The notes under the pieces were generated by a model. That model was given only the letters and a program-made list of their open reading frames with translations. It did not search any database and was not told the DNA's origin. From contig CAVZWU010000020.1 in NCBI GenBank assembly GCA_963779095.1, positions 62,001 to 126,000 of the forward strand: DNA of 64,000 nt, read 5' to 3'. This document shows, one piece after another, positions 56,910-64,000 of this stretch; position 1 is the first letter of the stretch, and every line of letters starts with the position of its first letter. The translations under genes were made by a program, and so were the position numbers. This stretch comes from Roseiarcus sp963779095. GTDB taxonomy: Bacteria > Pseudomonadota > Alphaproteobacteria > Rhizobiales > Beijerinckiaceae.

Positions 56910-57294
56910 CTGGACGCCGACCCCGCGTCGCCCTCCCGTCCGGCTGACCGACGCGGAGCTTGGGCAATTGGACAAAACCTCGGATTGAGCTCTGGCTCAT
57001 TCGCCAACGACTCGCAGAGGGGGCGCGACTATTGCTCTCCAAGTGGCCAAAGTTGGAGGGCGTCTGCAAAGTCGAAGTGTCGATGTCCATGCGCGGGCTT
57101 ACGGCGGCCGCTTTCGGACGCTTCGAGCGAGAAGAATCCATTACCCGTTGTGATGCAGCCCAGTGGATCAAATGATTTGTCGCTCGCGGGCGCGCGGGAA
57201 TAGGTTTTTGATCGAAGAAAACCGGTGGGATCAACCCAGCGCGGAATTGGCTCCAAAACGCTAAACCGCCGAACCGGCCAGTCCAGGAGGAAAC
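56910..57294. other. Gap upstream of the third CUT2 importer
   Basis: About 385 bases. A 71-codon open frame (56960-57175) with RIELWLIRQRLAEGARLLLS has no relative that I recognise and is probably chance. The right end carries AGGAGG at 57285-57290 for the ATG at 57295. The promoter of the importer operon should lie in the last 120 bases, which are less GC-rich, but no clear -35/-10 pair was found. Confidence 0.4.
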
Positions 57295-58573
57295 ATGACC
57301 AACGCGACCACCAGGCGACTGCGAAGTCACCCTGGCCGACTGCCGCCGTGATTGCGGCCGTAACGACCTCGGCGAGCGGCAGTTTCGCTGCCGGCGCCAT
57401 CGAACAGAAGCCGAGCGACCTCAAACCGTGCGGGACCTACGACGCCTCCGCGCTCGACCCGAGGCCAATTCCCGAGTCGATCGGCGGCCCCGGACTGCTC
57501 GCTTCGATCGCAAAGGATGGGTTCAAGACGCCGGCGACCATGCTCGGCGCTCCCGAGCCGCTGCCGGCGGTCTGGTATAACGCCGTCAAGGTCACCCCCG
57601 AACAGGCGAAGGCGATCTGCGAGAAGCATCTGACCGCGGTCTATCTCGACTGGAGCGGCGTCCCCTACAACCTCGCCATGAGGAGCGGGGCGAAGGCCGT
57701 CTTCAGCGCGCTCGGGATCAAGATCCTCCGCTTCGCCGACTACAGCTTCAACCCGAACGGCATGGCGGGCGTGCTTGACTGCGATCCTGCCGTTGCGGCC
57801 GAATATCCTGGTCACCGGCGGAACGGTGAACGCGGCCCAGTTCGCGGCGATCATCAGGCCCGCCATCGATCAGGGCGTCACCGTTACGGCATGGAGCCTC
57901 GGCTCGCCGACAATGAAGATCGGCCAAAACGAGCCGCTCAAAGCCATGACCACCTATGATTTCTATAATCTCGGTCTCCAGATGGCGGACGCGATCCACG
58001 CCACCTGGCCGAACGGCGCCAACTTCGGCTACATTCACTGGATCAACGACGTCGACGCGATCCACGCCCGCGAGAACGGGCTGCTCGACGGGCTCAAGAA
58101 ATACCCGAACATCAAGATCATCACCAACGGTGAGCCGAAGCCCGGAAACCCGGCGTCGGGCTACACCGACCCGAGCAACTCGACCGCCTTCACCCAGGCG
58201 TTCCTGACCGCTCACCCCACGGTGAACGTCCTCTTCGCCCCGTGGGAAGACCCGCCGGCGATCGGCGAGGCGGCGGCGATCAAGGCCCTCCACCTGGAGG
58301 ACAAGGTCAAGATCGCCACAATGGATCTGGGCGAAGCCGGCGCGTTCCAGATGCGGCACAAAGGCATTATCGCCATGGACATGGCGCAGGACGTATACGA
58401 CGGCGGCCGCCTGATGGCGCTGACCGCCGCGCTCGCCGCGATCGGGCAGAGCACCCACCCCTACGTCATGGTCCCGACCTATCCCGTCACCACCAAGACG
58501 AACATGCAGGACGGCATGGGACTTCATGCACGGGCCGGAGGTCGTCTGTCCGAAAGGGAGCTGCGCCGACTGA
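57295..58573 (+). CDS. CUT2 ABC importer periplasmic binding protein (frameshifted)
   Basis: About 426 codons, longer than FrcB-type proteins. ATG 57295 follows AGGAGG. A signal region (PTAAVIAAVTTSASGSFAAG) appears after a change near 57325. The mature protein has an N-terminal extension with IPESIGGPGLLASIAKDGF. After a change near 57805 come NILVTGGTVNAAQFAAIIRP and VLFAPWEDPPAIGEAAAIKA; it ends DFMHGPEVVCPKGSCAD after a change near 58520. Cys pairs near both ends could form disulfides. Ligand unknown; the nearby dehydrogenases suggest a sugar, polyol or sugar acid. Confidence 0.83.
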
Positions 58574-58582
58574 GAGGCAAGA

Positions 58583-58613
58583 GGGGCCGTTCTCCGGGGG
58601 ACGGCTCCGTCTT
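58583..58613 (+). terminator. Attenuator-like hairpin between binding protein and ATPase genes
   Basis: GGGGCCGT (58583-58590) pairs with ACGGCTCC (58601-58608), one G-U pair, loop of ten bases, then GTCTTT. Ten bases after the binding protein stop. Such hairpins often keep binding protein levels above those of the membrane parts. Confidence 0.45.
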
Positions 58614-58689
58614 TCGCCGACGCTTCGGGTTTTGAGCCGATGCTCCTCAGCGGACAGTCGTAGGCTGCGCGACGTGAAAGGCCGATTCG

Positions 58690-60291
58690 ATGGATGCGTC
58701 GCTTCAGGCCGAAACCGTCCTTGAAATGCGAGCGAATTGGCAAGCGCTTCGGTCAGGTTTGGGTGCTCAAGAACGTCAATGTCCGCGTGCGCCGCGGCAG
58801 CATCCACGCCATCGTCGGGCACAACGGCGCCGGCAAATCCACGCTGATGAAGATCGCGCTCGGCGCCGAGAAGCCGACCGAGGGAAAGGTTCGCGTCGCC
58901 GGCCAGGAGCTCACCTATTCCCGCCCGGCGGAAGCGCGGATGCTCGGTCTCGGCATGGTGATGCAAGAACGGAGCTTGATCAGGACGCTGAGCGGCCTCG
59001 ACAACCTCTACCTCAACGCCGAGCGCAAGAGCGCGCTGGGGCTTGTGGACGTGCGCAAGCAACGCGCCGAAATCGCAGGACTGCTCGAAGAGCTCGCCAT
59101 TCCCCGCTCGCTCCTCTCGACGATGAGCTCCGACATGAGCACGATCGAGCAGGAGCTGATCGAGATCGCGAGAGCCCTTCGTCTCGGCAGCCAGGTCCTC
59201 ATCCTCGACGAGCCGACTGCTCCTCTCGGGCCGGGACGAGATCACGAGACTGTTTGGCGTCCTCAAGATGATCGCCGCGCGGGGCGCGGGAATCGTCATC
59301 ATCACCCACCATCTGGCGGAAGTCTTCGCCGTGAGCGACATGGTGACGTGCCTGCGCGAGGGCCAGGTCGTGCTCCAGACCGCGACGAAGGACACCAACA
59401 TGGCCGGCCTCATCTCGGCGATGCTTGGCCGCCGTCCGTGGGAGGGGTCGCACCTGCCGGCGCACGGCGGCAAGCGAGTTCGACGCGCGGTCCACGGCGC
59501 CTCAGAAATCGGAGCCGTCGCTTAAGGTTCGAAACCTCAAGGTCGGAGCGAAGCTCGCCGACGTGTCGTTCGAGGCCTTTCGAGGCGAGGTGCTCGGCGT
59601 TGTCGGGCTCGCGGGAAGCGGCCGCACCACTTTGTTGCGCACTCTGTTCGGAGACCTCCGCCAGGGCGGGGGCGAGATCCTGTTTCAGGACAAGCGCTAC
59701 CGGCCGAAGTCGACTCAGGACGCGATGGAGGAAGGCGTCTTTCTCATTCCCGAGGACCGCGGCGTCCACGGGCTCATGCTGGCGAAGTCCATCGCGGAGA
59801 ACATCACCATCGTCATCCTTCGCCGCCTCAGCGGGCTCATGGGGCTTTTGAACTTTTCCGAGGCGCGCACGCAGGCGCAAAGAATGATGAAGGCCCTCGA
59901 CATACGCGCCACCGGAGCGGATCAGACGGTGAGAGAGCTCTCGGGCGGCAATCAGCAGAAAGTCGTGCTGGCGAAGGCTCTGACGCTCAGTCCCGACCTG
60001 GTGCTGCTCGACGAGCCGACATTCGGAGTCGACATCGGCGCGACGCACGAGATCATCGTCAAGGTCCGCGCCATGGCCGACGAAGGCGCGACGATTCTGT
60101 GGGCCTCCTCCGATCTTCTGGAGGTGACCCATGTCGCCGACCGGATCATCGTGCTGCGCGACGGCATCGTCGGCGCGACCATCGGTCCGGAGGAAGCGGA
60201 CAAGTTCACCGAGGACGCGCTTGTCGCGATGATGCAGCGCCAGCAATTCGAAGGGATGGCGGCTGCCGAGGCTGACCATGTCGGTGGCTAA
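58690..60291 (+). CDS. CUT2 ABC importer ATPase with two nucleotide-binding domains (frameshifted)
   Basis: About 534 codons. Starts MDASLQAETVLEMR; a change near 58735 joins it to GKRFGQVWVLKNVNVRVRRG. Domain 1 has Walker A GHNGAGKSTLMK, a degenerate signature MSTIEQELIEIARAL and VLILDEPTAPLG, a change near 59230, then ITHHLAEVFAVSD. A change near 59480 precedes domain 2, with LAGSGRTTLLRTLFGD, signature ELSGGNQQKVVLAKAL and LVLLDEPTFGVDIGAT. Signature degeneracy in one site is usual here. Its end overlaps the permease start by 14 bases. Confidence 0.86.
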
Positions 60292-61372
60292 GACGGGCGG
60301 TCTCGACCCATCGGAGCCGCGTCAAAGCGGGCTCTGGCTGCGCGTCCGCAGGTGGGCGGGAAGCGTCGCGTGGGGCGCCTACCGCGGCGACAATCCGGGC
60401 ATTCTCATCAGCGCGATGCTCGTCCTCATCGCGATCTTCGCCTATTTGCTGCGCGACACGGGCTTCATGAGCCCGATCAATCTCCTCAGCATCGTGCGCG
60501 TATCGACCACCATCACCATCATGTCGATCGCGATCGTGTTCGTTCTCTGCGCCGGCGAGATCGACCTTTCCATTGCGGCGATCGTGCCGGTTTCCGCGCT
60601 GATCACCGCGCTTATGCTCTCGTGGAACTATAACTTTCTGCTCGCCGCGCTCATCGGCGTTATGTTCGGGGCGGGGGTCGGCTTCCTGAACGGCCTCGCG
60701 GTGGTGTTCTTCAAGATCCCGTCATTCGTCGTGACGCTCGGATCGATGGGCATCATGCAGGGTCTGGCGCAAATCGTGACCAATGCGAGCACCGTCTCGA
60801 TCGCGAACGACCCTTTCTTTTTCTGGTTCGGCGGCGGCTCGGTCGGCCCGATCCCGATCCTTGCGTTCTGGTCGCTCGGAGGGCTGATCATCGGATCGGT
60901 GATCCTCTCCCGCACGGCGATGGGCCGCCGCGTGCTCGCGACTGGGGCGAACGCAGCCGCCGCGCGGTTTTCAGGCATTCGAACGGGACGGGTGAAAGTC
61001 GGCGTGCTCACGGCGAGCGGCGCGGCCGGCGGGCTCGCCGGAGTTCTCTACGACGGTCAATACGCGGCCGCGAATTTCACGATCGGGGCAAATGATCTGC
61101 TGTCGGTAATTTCCGCCGCGATCATCGGCGGCGCCGCGCTCGAAGGGGGCAAGGGAACCGTGCTTGGCGCGGTCGTCGCGTCGCTGCTCGTCGGAACTCT
61201 GAATAACGCGCTTGTGCTGATCGGTTTCGGCGCTCCCCAGCAGGTCATGGTTCAGGGCGTCATCATCGTCGCCGCGGTGGTCGTCAGTTCGCGACCGGGA
61301 CGACGCACCCGTTGGCGATGGCTGGTCGCACTCGAGGAAGCCGAGCACGAGCGCGACGCCAAGAAGACGTGA
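60278..61372 (+). CDS. CUT2 ABC importer permease
   Basis: Intact 364 residues with eight to ten hydrophobic segments. Family blocks: VLCAGEIDLSIAAIVPVSAL (the IDLS loop), FKIPSFVVTLGSMGIMQGLA, LATGANAAAARFSGIRTGRV (ATPase contact), IGGAALEGGKGTVLGAVVAS. The long cytoplasmic tail after the last helix (RRTRWRWLVALEEAEHERDA) is extra and highly charged. Third component of the importer with the genes at 57295 and 58690. Confidence 0.9.
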   Translation: MSVAKTGGLDPSEPRQSGLWLRVRRWAGSVAWGAYRGDNPGILISAMLVLIAIFAYLLRDTGFMSPINLLSIVRVSTTITIMSIAIVFVLCAGEIDLSIAAIVPVSALITALMLSWNYNFLLAALIGVMFGAGVGFLNGLAVVFFKIPSFVVTLGSMGIMQGLAQIVTNASTVSIANDPFFFWFGGGSVGPIPILAFWSLGGLIIGSVILSRTAMGRRVLATGANAAAARFSGIRTGRVKVGVLTASGAAGGLAGVLYDGQYAAANFTIGANDLLSVISAAIIGGAALEGGKGTVLGAVVASLLVGTLNNALVLIGFGAPQQVMVQGVIIVAAVVVSSRPGRRTRWRWLVALEEAEHERDAKKT

Positions 61373-61415
61373 GTGTGGCCCGCGCGGAAGCGGCTAGAAG
61401 TTTGGAGGAGGGCGG

Positions 61416-62187
61416 ATGGCCCAGGAAAAGAAGAACGTCATTGTGACCGGCGCCGCCAGGGGAATGGGCGCAGCGGTGGTTCGCAAACTCGCCGCTCGCG
61501 GCGTCAACGTCGTCGCCGTCGACCGGCTCGCCGATCAGCTCGATGAGCTCAAGAAAGAGCTCAAGGCGGCGCCGGGCGAAGTCGACCCTGTCGTCGCGGA
61601 TGTCGGGTCGGCGTCCGACGTCCAAGGTTTTCGTCAAGCGCGCGGTCGAGCGCTTCGGAGGACTCGACGGCATATTCAACATCGCCGCCATCCTCGGCGA
61701 ATTCAAGCCCATCGCAGAATCGTCGAACGAAGGCTTCGACGAAGTGATTCGCGTCAACACGAAGAGCGTCTGGCTCGGGATGAAATATGCGATTCCCGCC
61801 CTCATCGCGCGTGGCGGCGGCGCGATCGTGAACACGGGCTCCTATCTCGCCTGGCACGGATGCGAACTGCTCGGCCCGTACAACGCCTCCAAGCATGCGC
61901 TTGTCGGACTGACGAAGACCGCGGCGCTCGAATATGGCCGCTATAACATCCGGGTCAACATACTCTGCCCGGGATCGATGAATACCCCGATGAACATCGA
62001 CACCGCGGCCGGGTTCAATCCGCAGGACCTCGAGGGCGGGCTTAAGGCTTTGGCGGCCGGCATGGTGACGGGTCGCGTCTCGGAGCCGGAAGAAGTCGCG
62101 ACCGTCGGCGTTTTTCTGCTTCTCGATGCGCCCATCCAGATGACGGGCACGCTGATTCCGGTCGACGGCGGCTATTCGGCGCGCTGA
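61416..62187 (+). CDS. Short-chain dehydrogenase/reductase (frameshifted)
   Basis: About 257 codons. VIVTGAARGMGAAVVRKLAA, FNIAAILGEFKPIAE (an NIAA variant of NNAG), catalytic Ser in VNTGSYLAWHG, Tyr/Lys in LGPYNASKHALVGL, and PIQMTGTLIPVDGGYSAR at the end. One change near 61620. It starts 43 bases after the permease and is probably co-transcribed. Likely oxidises a secondary alcohol of the imported compound. Confidence 0.87.
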
Positions 62188-62238
62188 CGAACGCGGCCGG
62201 CCGATCGGAGTCGCCATCAGAAGAAAGGCAAGATTTTC

Positions 62239-63277
62239 ATGAACACCAACGCGCCGGTCGGGGCAGCGGGGAACAGAGAAGGCGCGGGGCTTGTGGTTCA
62301 CCGCGGCGCGCCAAGCCGAATTGATCGAAGAACCGGTCAAGAAGCCGAGCGGAGCCGAGGTGAAGGTCCGGGCGATCGCGTCGCTGGTCAGCGCCGGCAC
62401 CGAAATGCTGGTCTACCGCGGCGAACTGCCGGCGGAGGACGATCTGGGGCTTGAGACATGCGCCGGGAGCTTTGGCTTCCCTGTCAAGTACGCCTATCAG
62501 GTGGTGGGCGAAGTGATCGAGGCCGGCCCCGACGCCCGTTTCAAGCCGGGCCAGACAATCTTCGTCCGCCATCCCCACCAGGACTTGTTCACCGTCCGAA
62601 GCGACAGCTGGCTGGTCGCCCCAGTTCCCGAGGGGCTCACGGCTGAGCGGGCGGTGTTCGTGAACCTGCTCGAGGTGGCGCTCAATTGCCATCTCGACGT
62701 TCCGGTGCGCTTCGGAGACGTGGTTGTCGTCTACGGGCAGGGCGTCGTGGGCAGCCTCGTCGCTCAGCTCGCGCGGAGAATGGCGGGCAGAGTGATCGTG
62801 GTCGATCCGATCGCCGGCCGCAGGGCGGCGGCGCTCCAATGGGGCGCTGACGCCGCCGCGACGCCGGAGGACGCGCCGGCCACAATCGCTTCGCTGAGCG
62901 AGGGGCGTGGCGCCGACATCTGCATCGAGGCGACCGGCGCGCCGAGCGCGCTGCAGGCGGCGATCAAAGCCGCCGGACAGGAGGGAACGGTCGTCGTGCT
63001 TTCGTTCTTCGGGACCCGAAAGGTGCCGCTCATCCTTTCGCCCGAGTTCCACTACCGGCGCCTTCGCGTCATCAGCTCCCAGGTCAGTTCGCTTGGCGCG
63101 GGCCTTCAGCCGCGCTGGTCGCGCGAGCGGCGCAACGCGGCCGCGTTCGACCTTCTGCGCTCCGGCTGGCTCGTGACCCCGGTTTCGCACGAGATGCCGT
63201 TCGCCCACGCGCCCGAGGCCTACAGGATCCTCGACACGTCGCCGCAGGACGCGATGGGGATCGTGCTCAAGTATTAG
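62239..63277 (+). CDS. Medium-chain dehydrogenase/reductase without zinc ligands (frameshifted start)
   Basis: About 346 codons. After MNTNAPVGAAGNREG a change near 62290 leads to ARQAELIEEPVKKPSGAEVK. The catalytic region reads IASLVSAGTEMLVYRGEL, where zinc enzymes have a Cys and a GHE-type His, so no active-site zinc is expected. The cofactor fold is VVVYGQGVVGSLVAQLARRM. It ends PQDAMGIVLKY. It resembles the group that includes bacteriochlorophyllide dehydrogenase-like proteins, but no photosynthesis genes adjoin. Probably part of the same sugar or polyol pathway. Confidence 0.82.
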
Positions 63278-63283
63278 TCGAGT

Positions 63284-64000
63284 TCAGCCCGGCGCCGGGT
63301 AGACCGGCGGCTGCCCCGACAGGACGCGGGCGGCGTCGGTCGCGCATTTGGTCTGGAGTTCCTCGAGCGCTTCTACCGAATAGAAGGCCGTATGGGGCGT
63401 CAGCACCAAATTCGGCCTGCCGATCAGCGGCGAGTCCTTCGGCGGAGGCTCGGTCTCGAGCACGTCGAGCGCGGCGCCGCCGAGTCGGCCGCTGTCCAGG
63501 GCGGCGATCAACGCTTTCTCGTCGATGAGAGGCCCGCGTGCGGTGTTGATGATGAGGGCGCCTGGCTTCATCTTGGCGATAGCGCCTGCGTTGATGAGAC
63601 CCTGCGTCTGAGGGGTGAGCGGAGCGTGAACGGAGACGAAGTCGGAAGAGGCGAGCAATGCGTCGAAGCCGACGCATGCGACGCCAACCGAAGCAAACAC
63701 GTCCGGCGCGACGAAGGGATCATAGGCGAGGACTCGAAGGCCGAACGCCTTCGCCTTCGGCGCAAGAGCGCGAGGGATATTGCCGAAGCCCACGAGGCCT
63801 AGCGTTTGGCCCCTTGAGTCGATGGATGGGCGCGACCGCCGCCATCTCCCATCGGCCGCGCTGCACTAAGGAATTGGCGAAGGGAACCTTGCGCGCGAGT
63901 GCGAGCAGGAGCGCGATCGCGTGGTCGGACACCTCGTCCATACAATAGTCGGGAACGTAGGTCACGACGATCTTGCGCTCGCGCGCGGCGGCAAGGTCGA
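63284..64000 (-). CDS. D-isomer-specific 2-hydroxyacid dehydrogenase (partial, frameshifted)
   Basis: Enters from the right edge of the window, with the C-terminal 239 or so codons present. Blocks: VTYVPDYCMDEVSDHAIALL, after a change near 63810 QTLGLVGFGNIPRALAPKAK (NAD fold), DFVSVHAPLTPQTQGLINAG, IINTARGPLIDEKALIAALD (catalytic Arg), LDVLETEPPPKDSP (Glu), LVLTPHTAFYSVEALEEL (His). The Gly of GxGxxG is followed by NIPR rather than the usual IG, so the third glycine is missing. The second enzyme of this family in the region. Convergent with the MDR gene. Confidence 0.87.

Noticed and set aside
154..63300. Mass pseudogene formation
   Set aside because: Breaks are single-base, spread evenly and often compensated, with motifs kept on both sides and no transposons or deletions.

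Overview
This window looks like chromosomal DNA of a GC-rich alphaproteobacterium, most likely of the order Hyphomicrobiales (Rhizobiales). The evidence is the strong GC bias at third codon positions, the Pot/Ssu/CUT2-type uptake systems packed between oxidoreductases, and overlapping ATGA/GTGA gene junctions. A Beijerinckiaceae-like host is a guess. No rRNA, tRNA, CRISPR array, phage or insertion sequence was recognised. An important property of the sequence is that roughly 38 of about 57 genes are split by small frame changes, around 60 in 64 kb. Homology continues immediately on both sides, and some changes come as compensating pairs 20-100 bases apart. This looks like residual indel error in the assembly rather than gene decay. 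CDS coordinates below therefore span whole reconstructed genes, and the frame breaks are named in each entry.

Layout. 1-9094: cyclase tail, Tat-exported SDR, ABC-2 exporter pair, a caspase-fold protein that has lost both catalytic residues and carries long Pro/Ala repeats, a VIT1-type metal transporter, a Phd/VapC-like toxin-antitoxin pair and a UvrD-like helicase. 9518-12426: a FrcABC-type sugar importer ending in a good terminator. 12591-14492: a ParA-like ATPase with a small membrane protein, then a class A beta-lactamase. 14528-26421: an XRE-cupin regulator divergent from a long operon (FAD oxidoreductase, dimethylargininase-like enzyme, PotABCD-like importer, fatty acid desaturase, TIM-barrel isomerase, class II aldolase, Rieske oxygenase), closed by a GntR regulator. 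26679-35197: an SsuABC-like importer with two permeases, amidase, Asp/Glu racemase-like protein without the usual cysteines, NHL propeller, ureidoglycolate lyase and an M24 hydrolase. This looks like uptake and breakdown of an amide- or ureide-type nitrogen compound.

35337-42870: a DapA-like aldolase divergent from a leftward CUT2 importer operon whose last two genes are tandem LVIVD-repeat propeller paralogs. 43208-52353: a coenzyme F420 island. It has a Ddn-like reductase, a PPOX-type F420 enzyme, a luciferase-like oxidoreductase, an F420-dependent glucose-6-phosphate dehydrogenase coupled to cofE, cofD and cofC, then convergent fbiC (fused CofG/CofH) and another luciferase-like oxidoreductase. 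The whole route to F420, a way to reduce it and several users of it sit in about 9 kb. 52764-64000: dehydrogenases, an M24 hydrolase, a third CUT2 importer, two SDRs, a zinc-less MDR and a partial 2-hydroxyacid dehydrogenase. These probably form a sugar, polyol or sugar-acid oxidation locus.

The most interesting items are the F420 island in a proteobacterial background, the catalytically dead caspase-like repeat protein, the LVIVD twins in a sugar-transport operon, the cysteine-less racemase in a ureide-type locus, and the ParA/membrane-protein pair.
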